Of a DNA stretch of 64,000 bases, positions 18,080-26,212 are shown piece after piece. The position numbers were made by a program, and so were the translations under genes. Source of the stretch: Streptomyces novaecaesareae (GTDB lineage Bacteria > Actinomycetota > Actinomycetes > Streptomycetales > Streptomycetaceae); assembly GCF_000716875.1 (NCBI RefSeq), contig NZ_JNWQ01000003.1, forward strand, positions 62,001 through 126,000. Direction: 5' to 3'. The first letter of the stretch is position 1, and each line of letters opens with the position of its first letter. Under the pieces are notes generated by a model. It saw only the letters and a program-made list of their open reading frames with translations. It ran no database searches and was not told the origin of the DNA.

Positions 18080-19225
18080 TCAGCCGAGCAGCCCGCCCAT
18101 GTGCCCGTCCTCGGCGAGCAGCCGCCAGGAGCAGCCGGGCGAGGCGAAGGCCTCCGGGTCGACGGCCTCCACCAGCCGGTCCACCACCGTGCTCAGCAGT
18201 GACTGCGGGTCGAACACCGCCCAGGTGTCCCGGCCCCGGCCGTAGTCCCAGCGGTCCCACTCGGCGCGCAGCCGCTCGTACGTCCAGAGGGCGTAGAGCA
18301 GGGCGGACAGGTCGCGGTTCAGGTAGGCCTCGGGCTGGCCGTCGTCGTACCAGTCCGGCAGCTCCAGCCGGCCGGTGGCGCCGTCCAGGGCGATCGTGAG
18401 GTCGGTCGGCCAGTCCCCGAGGGCGATGAAGTCGCGCTGGTACGGGCGGTCCTCCTCGCCGTCGAAGTACTCCGGGTACGCCTCGCCCATGGTGGTCAGC
18501 GGCTCGTCGCACACCCCGAACATCGCCCCGCCCAGCGGCAGTCCGACTTCGGTCAGCAGTCGCCGGGTCGGTTCGTGCACCAGCGTGGCGGGCAGGTGCT
18601 CGGGCCGGAAGCGGTGTATCCGACCGGGCCCGTCGTCCTGCTCCGTCAGCGCCGCGAGTTCCGCGACGAGTTCCGGGCCGACCTCGTACGCGGGCCCGTC
18701 CGGGCCGCCCGGCAGGGCGCCCCAGCCCAGTGCGCGCACCAGCAGCGCGGTGCCCCAGTGCGCGGGCGGCGTGGCGCCGTTGCCGAACAGCCCGGGATCG
18801 ATCGCCCGCATCCGCCGCTCGGCACCGGCCAGCACCTCGGCCACCACCGCAGGCCCGCGCCGCCCGTCCAGCGCCTCCGGCCGACGGGCGGCCTCGGCCA
18901 CCGCCTCCACCTCCCGCACCAGCGCGGCCAGCGCGGTCAGGTCGGAGGCCAGCCGGTCCCGTCGGGGGCCGCCGTTGTCCAGGAACACCTCGCCGGTCGT
19001 GCCGTCCAGCAGCACCAGGTTGCCGACGGCGGCGAAGGGCGTGCAGTAGTCCGTCTCCCCGAGGACGAACAGCCGTTCGGCGTCCGCCGGGAACGGCCGC
19101 AGCACCCCGAACTCCAGGAACGCTCCCGTGGCCGGCAGCCCCTCCCGCGCCAGGAACTCCCGGCTCCCCGCGTGCACCACCCCGCCCGGCAGCCTCACCA
19201 CCTGCTCGCACCCCACGTACCCCAC
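18080..19225 (-). CDS. SUKH-4-like protein (putative immunity-type fold)
   Basis: A 381-residue acidic protein with two similar segments: the N-terminal half (VVHAGSREFLAREGLPATGAFLEFG, then LFVLGETDYCTPFAAVG) and the C-terminal half (TRRLLTEVGLPLGGAMFG, then FIALGDWPTDLTIALDGATG). The alternating 'Gly-Leu-Pro ... F' and 'lGd..' motifs are typical of SUKH-4 proteins, which include immunity proteins of polymorphic toxins and many stand-alone streptomycete paralogues. GTG at 19225 follows GGGGAGGGGAAGG. No toxin gene is adjacent. A MITE-like element lies 34 bases upstream and could carry or disrupt its promoter. Confidence 0.65.
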   Translation of the reverse strand: MGYVGCEQVVRLPGGVVHAGSREFLAREGLPATGAFLEFGVLRPFPADAERLFVLGETDYCTPFAAVGNLVLLDGTTGEVFLDNGGPRRDRLASDLTALAALVREVEAVAEAARRPEALDGRRGPAVVAEVLAGAERRMRAIDPGLFGNGATPPAHWGTALLVRALGWGALPGGPDGPAYEVGPELVAELAALTEQDDGPGRIHRFRPEHLPATLVHEPTRRLLTEVGLPLGGAMFGVCDEPLTTMGEAYPEYFDGEEDRPYQRDFIALGDWPTDLTIALDGATGRLELPDWYDDGQPEAYLNRDLSALLYALWTYERLRAEWDRWDYGRGRDTWAVFDPQSLLSTVVDRLVEAVDPEAFASPGCSWRLLAEDGHMGGLLG

Positions 19226-19258
19226 CCTTCCCCTCCCCGGCGCCGACCCCCCAGACCT

Positions 19259-19352
19259 TAGGGTCTGTCTTCCTCCGCCTTGCGATGCACGCACCCCAAC
19301 GCCGCCCCGCCCGCCCTGCGGGCGGACGACGGGAGTTCGAAGACAGACCCTA
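19259..19352. mobile_element. MITE-like element with 12-bp terminal inverted repeats and TA flanks
   Basis: GGGTCTGTCTTC (19261-19272) is perfectly inverted as GAAGACAGACCC (19339-19350), each flanked by the dinucleotide TA. The matched region including flanks is 15 bases per side. The 66-base interior has no ORF and contains an 8-base hairpin (ccgcccgc/gcgggcgg). TA target duplication and size fit a miniature element mobilised by an IS630/Tc1-type transposase (inference; no transposase is in the window). Confidence 0.6.
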
Positions 19353-19406
19353 ACGGCACCGCCCGACATCGCCACGCGGGTTTCGGTCCCGGGGCCGCGC
19401 CGGGCG

Positions 19407-20423
19407 TTACGCGGCCGCCGCCACCGGATCGACGTTCCAGTGCTCCGGCAGGTCCGCGTCGCAGAAGACGCAGGCGTAGTGCTCCTCGCGGACGAGGTTG
19501 CACTCGGCGCACCGGGGGCAGCGGCGGAAGACCGCCTCGTACGTGAAGGCGCCGGGGTGTGGCAGGCCGAGGCGGGTCAGGGCGGCGGCGACGGCGGGCC
19601 AGGAGGCGGTGTCAGGGCAGTAGCCGGTGGAGAGGTTGCTGACCGTCGCGACCTCCCAGCCGCCGCCCGACCGCCGGAACCCGATCTCCCCGGCGCTCAG
19701 CACCGGCTCCCCGCCCGCGCACGCCACGTGCTCGCTACGGCGCGGAGCGAGCCGCAGCATGCCGCCCAGGTCGACCACGAAGGTGAACGGCTCCGCCGAC
19801 TCCGCCGCCGTCCGGAGGTCCGTCCGGGCGTCCGTCCGGGCGTCCGCCCAGGCGGCGAACTCGCCCGCCGTTCGCACCGGTTGACCGGCAGGGCCGGCCG
19901 ACGGCGCCTCCCGGCCGTCTCCTGTCCCAGCCCCAGCCCCGGCCCCGACCCCGGCCGCCCGCAGCTCCGGCGGCCCCACGTACCGGTACGCCCGGCCGAA
20001 GCCGTCCGCCACCTCCGCCACGACGCCCCGTTCGGCCAGCCGCACCCGCAAGTACGCCATCTCGACGGCCGTCCCGCTCAGCCAGAAGTCCCTTAGCCGG
20101 GCGAGGAGTTCACGCACCTGCCGCAGCGAAGTCCCCGGGCGCTCGCGGAGCACCCGCAGTACTGCCACCGGGTCGGTGAGCGGAGCGGTGAGTCGGAGCC
20201 GGGCCGGTCCGTGGGCGGCCAGCAGCGCCTCGCGGACGTCCTCGGGCGTCGCTTCCGGCCCCCAGTACTCGCACATGGTGGCACCGCACTGCGGGCAGGT
20301 GCACTCGGCGTCCCACCACAACTCCCGCCCGTACATCAGGAACTGCCCGACGCTGCGGGCGGCGGTGCCCCCGCAGCCCTCGCACCGCACGTCCACCCGT
20401 ACACCCTGCGCCGTACCGATCAT
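19407..20423 (-). CDS. Zinc-ribbon protein of unknown function
   Basis: A 338-residue protein with an N-terminal treble-cysteine cluster (CEGCGG at 14-19 and CPQC at about 43) and a C-terminal one (CPRC, CNLV, CVFCDADLPEHWN). These probably bind two zinc ions. The middle holds a winged-helix-like stretch (TSLRQVRELLARLRDFW) and an Ala/Gly/Glu-rich linker. I do not recognise a named family; similar proteins appear only as hypothetical in streptomycetes as far as I know. ATG at 20423 is chosen because conserved-looking sequence begins there, although no strong ribosome site is present. Confidence 0.65.
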   Translation of the reverse strand: MIGTAQGVRVDVRCEGCGGTAARSVGQFLMYGRELWWDAECTCPQCGATMCEYWGPEATPEDVREALLAAHGPARLRLTAPLTDPVAVLRVLRERPGTSLRQVRELLARLRDFWLSGTAVEMAYLRVRLAERGVVAEVADGFGRAYRYVGPPELRAAGVGAGAGAGTGDGREAPSAGPAGQPVRTAGEFAAWADARTDARTDLRTAAESAEPFTFVVDLGGMLRLAPRRSEHVACAGGEPVLSAGEIGFRRSGGGWEVATVSNLSTGYCPDTASWPAVAAALTRLGLPHPGAFTYEAVFRRCPRCAECNLVREEHYACVFCDADLPEHWNVDPVAAAA

Positions 20424-20508
20424 GCCCGACACCCTACGGCGGCCCCGGTGCGACAGGGTTTCGCGGAAAGCGGGGCCGAAGCGCAGCCCGCCGCCCGACA
20501 CTTCCGGC

Positions 20509-20557
20509 CCGGCCCGACACTTCCGGCCCGGCCCGGCCCGGCCCGGCCCGGCCCGGG
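20509..20557. repeat. GGCCC pentamer repeat tract
   Basis: About six tandem copies of ggccc follow a duplicated gacacttccggcccggcc segment. It lies between two minus-strand genes. It may form structured RNA or act as a terminator, but no clean stem-loop stands out. Confidence 0.6.
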
Positions 20558-20570
20558 ACGGGCGTTGCGG

Positions 20571-20789
20571 TCAGCCGCCGGTCGGAGGCGCGGCGTTGCC
20601 GGGAGGGAGGGGCCAGGGCTGCTCGCCCGTCTCGCAGTGGTAGCAGCGGGCGACGGCGCCGTCGTGGTTGTACCACTCGTGGGCCCCGCAGTCCCGGCGG
20701 CCCTTCCCGAACAGCCCGCGTTCGGCAAGGAACCAGGGCAGGTGGCTGCGCACGCGGGTGCGCCATCGGTAGCGGCCGGTCGGAGTCAT
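20571..20789 (-). CDS. Small conserved zinc-finger-like protein
   Basis: A 72-residue protein starting MTPTGRYRWRTRVRSHLPWFLAERGLF, with DCGAHEWYNHDGAVARCYHCE in the middle: three cysteines and two histidines that could hold one zinc ion. The size and the Trp/Cys/His pattern look like a real conserved small protein of streptomycetes rather than a chance frame. Function unknown. Confidence 0.6.
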   Translation of the reverse strand: MTPTGRYRWRTRVRSHLPWFLAERGLFGKGRRDCGAHEWYNHDGAVARCYHCETGEQPWPLPPGNAAPPTGG

Positions 20790-20851
20790 TCCGGGAGGTT
20801 AGCGCGGGACCCGGCGTTCCTGCAGGTCAAGGCCAAGGGCGAAGGCGGACA

Positions 20852-20905
20852 GGCCCAGACAGGCGGGTCCAGGCGGGTCCAGGCGGACAGGTCCAGGCGG
20901 GCCGG
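20852..20905. repeat. Short direct repeats (aggcgggtcc type)
   Basis: Five imperfect copies of aggcggg(tcc)/aggcggacagg lie between the small zinc-finger gene and the end of the DinB-fold gene. No gene or hairpin terminator is evident here. Confidence 0.5.
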
Positions 20906-21496
20906 TCAGGCGAGCCCGCCGGCCTTTCGAGCCGCCTGCTCCACGCGGTCGTGGTGGGCCCGCCACCAGTCGGCGTCGCCCGCGGCGGTGTTGACGCCGT
21001 CGGGACGTTGGCCGACGGCGCCGTCCACGAGCTCGCGGACCAGGTCGGCGTGGCCGGCGTGGCGGTGGCTTTCGGCGATCATGTGGACGAGGACGCGGTG
21101 CAGGGTCTGCTCGGGTCGGTCGCCGAACGGCAGCCGGCCGGTCGCGTCCAGCGGCAGGGCCTCGATGGTGGCGTCCGAGTGCGCCCAGACCCGCCGGTAG
21201 CGCCCGATGATCTCCTCGGTGCTCTCGTCCGCCCGCGCCCACAGGTCGCCGTTCGGTTCGGTGTCGCCGATGAACCACAGCGGGGTCGGCTCCGGGAAGG
21301 GCCGTCCGAAGGTGGCGCCGAAGTACATCGCCTCGGCCCCGGTGAGGTGCTTGACCAGCCCGAGCAGGTTGGTTCCGGTGGGGGTGAGCGGGCGGCGCAG
21401 GTCGTACTCGGAGAGGCCTTCGAGCTTCCACAGCAGGACGTCGCGGGCGTCCTGGAGGTAGATCCGCAGATCGGTCTTGTCATCCGTCACAGTCAT
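20906..21496 (-). CDS. DinB-fold (DUF664) protein
   Basis: A 196-residue four-helix-bundle protein of the DinB/YfiT superfamily, which in actinobacteria includes mycothiol-dependent and metal-binding enzymes. Family motifs are LLGLVKHLTGAEAMYFG (with His), LHRVLVHMIAESHRHAGHADLVRELVDG (His-x3-His) and WWRAHHDRVE; the histidines would bind a divalent metal. ATG at 21496 is supported by the family N-terminus (DLRIYLQDARDVLLWKLEGLSEYDLRRP). An upstream ATG at 21574 is possible but adds non-homologous sequence. No strong Shine-Dalgarno site is seen. Confidence 0.8.
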   Translation of the reverse strand: MTVTDDKTDLRIYLQDARDVLLWKLEGLSEYDLRRPLTPTGTNLLGLVKHLTGAEAMYFGATFGRPFPEPTPLWFIGDTEPNGDLWARADESTEEIIGRYRRVWAHSDATIEALPLDATGRLPFGDRPEQTLHRVLVHMIAESHRHAGHADLVRELVDGAVGQRPDGVNTAAGDADWWRAHHDRVEQAARKAGGLA

Positions 21497-21669
21497 GGGA
21501 TCAGTCTGTTGGTCCCATGGGGCCTGTCCACCGATTTCCGGTGCCGACCGGTCGCCAACCCGTGCCATGGTCAAGGCTGTTGACCCGATGGCCGCCGCGA
21601 AGGGCCGGGCGCGCCCCCCGGCCGGTATGGGCCGGACGGGGGGCGGGGGAGGGGAGCGCGGTCAGCGGA

Positions 21670-22242
21670 TCAGCGGACGACGTCGAAGACCTGCTTCTGC
21701 AGGCCGTTGGCGTAGGCCTCATGCTCGACCAGCTTCAGCTTCTGGGTGTCCTTGTCCGTGGTGCTGAACAGGCGCTTGCCGGCGCCGAGCAGCAGCGGGT
21801 AGACGAGCAGGTGGTAGCGGTCGATCAGGCCGGCGTCGGAGAGGGCGTGGTTCAGGGCGGCGCTGCCGTGGACGATGATCGGGCCGCCCTCGGTCTCCTT
21901 CAGGGCGGCGACCTCGTCGACCGAGCGCAGGATGGTGGTCTCGCCCCAGTTCGACACCAGGTCGCCGTCGGTGAGGGTGGTGGAGACGACGTACTTCGGC
22001 AGCGTCTTGTAGCGGGCGAAGTCCGCCATGTCCGGCCACACCGGGCTGAACGCCTGGTAGCTGACCCGGCCCAGCAGCATCGCGGTGGCCTCCTCCTGCT
22101 CCCGGCCCTTGATCTCGTACGCCTCGGGGAGGAACTCGACGTCCTTGAAGGTCCATCCGGAGTTCCGGTAGCCGGGCTCGCCGCCGGGGCCCTCGACGAC
22201 GCCGTCGAGCGAGATGAAAGCGGTGCTGATCAGGGTGCGCAT
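21670..22242 (-). CDS. Dihydrofolate-reductase-like (RibD C-terminal) protein
   Basis: A 190-residue protein of the RibD-C/DHFR-like family (MRTLISTAFISLDGVVEGPGG, ATAMLLGRVSYQAFSPVWP, IIVHGSAALNHALSDAGLIDRYHLLVYPLLLGAGKRLF). These NADPH-binding proteins are related to riboflavin-pathway reductases, but stand-alone forms have no fixed role. ATG at 22242 follows GAGGAA. It lies 61 bases downstream of the SRPBCC gene and is probably the third gene of the ArsR operon. Confidence 0.88.
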   Translation of the reverse strand: MRTLISTAFISLDGVVEGPGGEPGYRNSGWTFKDVEFLPEAYEIKGREQEEATAMLLGRVSYQAFSPVWPDMADFARYKTLPKYVVSTTLTDGDLVSNWGETTILRSVDEVAALKETEGGPIIVHGSAALNHALSDAGLIDRYHLLVYPLLLGAGKRLFSTTDKDTQKLKLVEHEAYANGLQKQVFDVVR

Positions 22243-22303
22243 GGGTGGTTCCTCGGTTTCTCGTGGGTGTTCGTGAGTCCGGCTGTGTGTCTGCGGCGGC
22301 GGT

Positions 22304-23044
22304 TCAGGCGAGGAGCCCGGTCAGCCACCGCTGCAAGGCGGCTTCGGCCCCGTCCGGTGTCGGGCGGGCGAAGAGGTGGTGGAACATCAGCACCAGCCCC
22401 GAGCCGTGGTGGAAGGTGTAGAGCCCGTCGGCGGTGCGGACCTCGAAGCGCTCGTCGTCCGCCCAGACCACCTCGCCGTCCAGCGGCGGCAGCCCGGCCG
22501 GCTCGCCGTGGGCCCGCGCGCCGACGACGACCGGGAGCGGCAGCGACAGGGCCCCGGCGAGGGCCGCGCGGACCTCCGGCTCCGGCCGACCGGCGGACGG
22601 CGCGGCGGCGAAGACGGGGACGGCGGTGCGCCCCGGGAAGTGGGCGAGGTACTCGCGGAGCGTGTGGAGGTGGAAGGGCCAGCCGCGGCGCAGGGCGTCG
22701 TACTCGTCCTGCCAGGTGTCGCCGAGCAGTCCGCTGTGGACGACGCGGAGCACGGTGGCGGCGCCGTCCCGGCCCTCGATCAGGTACTCGAAGGCCATGA
22801 AGCGGCCGTCCTCGGCGGTGGCCGTGCGGGTGGCCAGGCGCTTGCCGGGCTCGTAGGCGGTGACCACGGCCTTCTCGCGGTGGCCCCCGGTCTCCATGAC
22901 GGCGGTGCCGCCCTCGCGCGGGTCCAGCTCGTTGCGGCCCATGAACCAGGAGTCGATCCCCGGCCCGGTGGCGATCGCCTCCCAGACCTGTTCCGGGCTC
23001 GCCGGCAGGGAGGTCTCCAGCTCGATCTCGAACGGGTGCGTCAT
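22304..23044 (-). CDS. SRPBCC (AHSA1-like) protein
   Basis: A 246-residue START-like ligand-binding protein with the AHSA1-type N-terminal half (FEIELETSLPASPEQVWEAIATGPGIDSWFMGRNE, then TVLRVVHSGLLGDTWQDEYDALRRGWPFHLHTLREYLAHF). Its start overlaps the stop of the ArsR gene (ATGA at 23041-23044), which shows translational coupling; ArsR-SRPBCC pairs of this kind are common in actinobacteria. The C-terminal 110 residues add a domain with paired His residues (YTFHHGSGLVLMFHHLF). The ligand is unknown. Confidence 0.85.
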   Translation of the reverse strand: MTHPFEIELETSLPASPEQVWEAIATGPGIDSWFMGRNELDPREGGTAVMETGGHREKAVVTAYEPGKRLATRTATAEDGRFMAFEYLIEGRDGAATVLRVVHSGLLGDTWQDEYDALRRGWPFHLHTLREYLAHFPGRTAVPVFAAAPSAGRPEPEVRAALAGALSLPLPVVVGARAHGEPAGLPPLDGEVVWADDERFEVRTADGLYTFHHGSGLVLMFHHLFARPTPDGAEAALQRWLTGLLA

Positions 23045-23805
23045 CGTGGGTTCTCCTGGTTCGGTCCTGCTCCGGTCGGCTCTTCGTCGCCGCTCGCCCC
23101 GGCTCCTGCTCCGCTCGCCCCGGCTCCTGCTCCGCTCGCCCCGGCTCCTGCTCCGCCCGCTCCTGCTCCGCCCGCCACCGCGTCGCCCGCCCCCGGGCCG
23201 CCGGGGGGCGTCGCCGCGGGGATCTGGTGGAGCCCGACGATCACCCGGTGGCTGCGGCCCCCGGGGGCGGACTCGTCGTGGTAGCGGCTGACGAGGGTCG
23301 CCACGGCCTGGGCCAGTTCGTCGGCGAAGGCCGTCCGGTCGGCCGCGGAGGCGAACCGCACCTGCGCGTCGATGCCGAAGGTGGCGACCCGTCGCCGGGC
23401 CCGGGTGGCGCCGGTCAGCAGGGTGCCGACCTCCTGCACCAGTCGGGAGCCCAGGGCGAGCAGCCAGCGGGCGGAGAGCTGGTCGGGTGCGCGGGCGGGG
23501 TCCGGGCTGACGGCGGCCAGGACGCTGGGGGAGATCACGTAGGAAGCCGCGGTGGCGCGGTACACCCGTTCGGTGACGTTGCCCTTGCGCCGCTCCTCGG
23601 CGAGCTCGACGAGTCCGTGCCGTTCCAGTTCCTTCAGGTGGTAGTTGACCTTCTGTCGGGGCAGGCCCAGGCGGGTGGCCAGCATGGCGGCCGAGCCGGG
23701 CTCGGCGAGGGCGGCGAGGATCCGGGACCGTATCGGGTCCAGGCAGGCCTCGGCCGCGGCGGGTTCTTCGATCACGGCGACGTCCAGCACGCTTCCAGCT
23801 TCCAT
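23041..23805 (-). CDS. ArsR-family winged-helix repressor
   Basis: A 254-residue regulator with a winged helix at about 20-95 (ACLDPIRSRILAALAEPGSAAMLATRLGLPRQKVNYHLKELERHGLVELAEERRKGNVTERVY). It lacks the classic metal-site ELCVCDL motif, so it probably senses something other than metal. The C-terminus is an Ala/Gly/Ser repeat (GAGAGAS units) encoded by a 21-base DNA repeat at about 23091-23160. ATG at 23805 abuts an AT-rich operator-like sequence and has no ribosome site, so translation may begin leaderless or at GTG 23790. It is first in an operon with the SRPBCC and reductase genes. Confidence 0.85.
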   Translation of the reverse strand: MEAGSVLDVAVIEEPAAAEACLDPIRSRILAALAEPGSAAMLATRLGLPRQKVNYHLKELERHGLVELAEERRKGNVTERVYRATAASYVISPSVLAAVSPDPARAPDQLSARWLLALGSRLVQEVGTLLTGATRARRRVATFGIDAQVRFASAADRTAFADELAQAVATLVSRYHDESAPGGRSHRVIVGLHQIPAATPPGGPGAGDAVAGGAGAGGAGAGASGAGAGASGAGAGASGDEEPTGAGPNQENPR

Positions 23806-23843
23806 CCGACAAAAAAATTTGTCAAGGAAAAAAGGTTTGTCGG
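23806..23843. promoter_or_regulatory. AT-rich operator cluster (GACAAA/TTTGTC) at arsR
   Basis: GACAAA-N4-TTTGTC (23808-23823) is a perfect dyad, and a further TTTGTCGG (23836-23843) mirrors the CCGACAAA at 23806-23813. The 38 bases are strikingly A/T-rich for this genome. On the minus strand a TTGACA -35-like hexamer lies inside the dyad, directly before the arsR start codon. Binding by the ArsR protein would block transcription. Confidence 0.6.
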
Positions 23844-23907
23844 TAGCCCGTCCGGCCGAACCCTTCACCCGTCCGCCCCACGGCGCCCGGCGTGACCTGC
23901 ACGGAGA

Positions 23908-24213
23908 GTGACGGGTGGGGGTGCCGAGTCGGTGCTGCGGCGCAGCGGCTGCGTGCTGCTGGTGGCGGGGCCGTGGCCGGGCGCGGTGCTGCGGCTGGGG
24001 GTGCGCTCCGGGCGCTGGTTCGGGCTGGGCGACGGCTACGGGCAGCTCACCGGCCGGCAGGTGGAGGTGGTGGCCGAGGGCCGCGGCGCGGCGGTGCGCG
24101 GCCGGACTGCCCGGCTCTGGCTGCCGGACGAGTACGGTGCGGTGCGCCCGGTGCGGGAGCAGCCGCAGCCGGTGGCGGAGCCGACGGAACCGCGCGTCGC
24201 GGCGGTGGTCTGA
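23908..24213 (+). pseudogene. C-terminal remnant of an ImuA-like protein
   Basis: About 100 codons ending at 24213, two bases before imuB. The translation (RRSGCVLLVAGPWPGAVLRLGV, SGRWFGLGDGYGQLTGRQVEVVAEGRGAAVR, ARLWLPD) looks like the C-terminal beta-rich end of the RecA-related accessory proteins (ImuA/ImuA') that precede imuB in actinobacteria. The expected 100-150 N-terminal residues with the Walker region are absent. Start GTG at 23908 or 23932, neither with a good ribosome site. It could instead be a genuine short gene, so the pseudogene call is inference. Confidence 0.45.
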
Positions 24214-24214
24214 G

Positions 24215-25293
24215 ATGGCGGAGGAACGGACCCCCCGGGTGCTGGTGGTCTGGTGCCCGGACTGGCCGGTGGTGGCCGTCACCGGCGACGACCCGGTGGC
24301 GGTGACCGAGGGCGGGCGGATCCTCGCCTGCTCGGCGGGCGCCCGGGCAGCCGGGGTGCGGCAGGGGCAGCGGCTCAAACTGGCCCAGCGGCTCTGCCCG
24401 GAGCTGGAGCTGCGCGACCGCGACCCGGAGGCGGAGACCCGCCGCTTCGAACCGGTGGTCGCGGCGGTGGAGGCGTTCACGCCCCGGGTGGAGGTGATCC
24501 GCCCGGGCCTGTGCGCGATCCCGGTGAAGGGCCCGGGCCGCTACTTCGGCGGCGAGGAGGCCCTGGCCGCCAAGGTCCGTACGGCGGTGGCGGATGCCCT
24601 CGGGCAGCCGCCCGTCCCGGACGCGATCCCGGGTGCGATCACCCCCGAAACCTCCGAAACCCCCAACCCTGCCGAGCTCCCCACCCCTGTCGAGCCCCCA
24701 ACCCTGCCAACCCCGCCGAGCCCCCCGAAGCCCCCAAGAGCACCGAAACCCCTGGCGCAGCACCGGCGAACACCCCGCACGCCCTGGTCGGCGTCGCCGA
24801 CGGCCTGTTCGCCGCCGTGCTGGCCGCCCGTGCCGGGGTGCTGGTCCCGGCCGGGCGGACGGCGGAGTTCCTCGCCCCGTACCCGGTGAGCACGCTGGGC
24901 GACGAGGCGCTGGCCGAGCTGCTCGGGCGGCTCGGCCTGCCCACCGTCGGGGCCTTCGCCGCACTGCCGTCCGAGGCGGTCGCGGACCGCTTCGGCCCCT
25001 CCGGGACGGTCGCGCACCGGCTGGCCCGCGGGCTGCAGCCACGCCCGCTGGTGCCGCGCGACCAGGAGCCGGACCTCGCGGTCGAGCAGCGCTTCGACCC
25101 GCCGGAGCCGCTGGCCGAACCGCTGGTGTTCGTCGCCCGCACGCTGGCCGAGGCGCTGCACGGGCGGCTGGCCGGGGCCGGGCTGACCTGCCGCCGGGTG
25201 GCCGTCGAGGTGGCCTGCGCGGACGGACGGACGGCCTCCCGGCTGTGGCGGCACGAGGGCCGGCTGTCGGCGACGGCGCTGGCCGAGCGGGTC
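24215..25293 (+). pseudogene. imuB: ImuB-type Y-family polymerase homologue, frameshifted and 3'-truncated
   Basis: ATG at 24215 opens MAEERTPRVLVVWCPDWPVVAV, then FEPVVAAVEAFTPRVEVIRPGLCAIPVKGPGRYFGGEEA, typical of ImuB, the catalytically inactive Y-family adaptor that links the beta clamp and DnaE2 in mutagenic repair. Within a Pro-rich insert the frame is lost. One base is missing from the C run at 24695-24699, and the protein resumes one frame over as HALVGVADGLFAAVLAARAGVLVPAG through LAEALHGRLAGAGL to LAERVR. There the similarity ends abruptly at about 25293 and a TniQ-like sequence begins. The clamp-binding C-terminus is missing. Its partner dnaE2 resumes 17 kb downstream. Confidence 0.8.
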
Positions 25294-26102
25294 CGCTCTG
25301 TCCCGGGTGCGACACTCCTCTCCACGGCCACGGCGGCGTCTTGGGGATCAGCGTCATCGAGCGCCCAGTCGTACCCGGCCTGCATCCCGCCCAGTGCCGC
25401 AACGTCCACCGGGACCACCGTGAGGTTGGTGCCGCCTCCACATGGATCAAGCGGGCCGGGCCTACCTGCGGAGCTTGGCTGGACCGGGCGCCTTCCCGTG
25501 CCGGGCGCCGCCTGGCCAAGGAGGACATCGAGCACCTGCTGTCGTTCCAGCAACGGCTGCTCGACCGGATCATGCCTGGGGAGGGACCAGCAGCATCGCA
25601 CGACCACGGGGATCCCTCCACGTACTTCTTTGATCTGACGCTGGCAACCCGTCTGATCAAGCTGAGCTGGCCCTCCGGCAAGCACCTGCTGCCCTCCTCG
25701 GCTTTGGCCCGGGCGGTGGGCTGGCACGCAGACCCCGTTGTCGCCCTCATGACGCAAACCGGGGAACGCGGCCGGGGCAGCGACAGCCGGGACCAGATCC
25801 GCGGCGCGCGCACGGCTCCCATTGACGCGGCAGAGTGCGGTGCCCTCCTCCTCGCCGCCGAAAGGCTCCTGGGGAACAGGGAGTTCAACCCCTTGCGGGC
25901 GCGCGCGCTTCCACTGAGCCGGATGGCAACCGCGACCGCACCTACACGGGAGCGGCTGCAGGCCTACGCGAGGAAACTTCCTGATGCGTGCGACACGAAC
26001 CAGTCACTCAAGGTGGATGCGGCGAGCGTCGTACGCGAATCCGACGCCAGGACCGCGCAACCGCAGCGCCGTGAACTGCCAAGCACCACAGGGACGCTAT
26101 GA
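25294..26102 (+). pseudogene. C-terminal remnant of a TniQ-like protein
   Basis: From the imuB breakpoint an open frame of 270 codons runs to TGA at 26100-26102. It starts with a zinc-finger-like LCPGCDTPLHG and continues with HREVGAASTWIKRAGPTCGAWLDRAP, FQQRLLDRIMPGEG, and YFFDLTLATRLIKLSWPSG. This order resembles the C-terminal part of TniQ-family proteins of streptomycete mobile elements, which help target transposition. There is no start codon or ribosome site at the left edge; the N-terminal half is gone. It marks the left junction of the inserted DNA. Family assignment is by pattern memory only. Confidence 0.45.
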
Positions 26103-26212
26103 CCTCTTGAAGCCCCGAGACCTGGCATTGAGCCCACACTTGAGAAAGGGCACGAGGTCTATCCCTTCCTGACCCCGAGGGGTGGCCGCCCGTAGAGCAG
26201 CAGGAGGACCGG

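Noticed and set aside
19259..19352. Inverted repeat considered as an ordinary terminator
   Set aside because: The arms are 66 bases apart and flanked by TA, which fits a mobile element better than a stem-loop.
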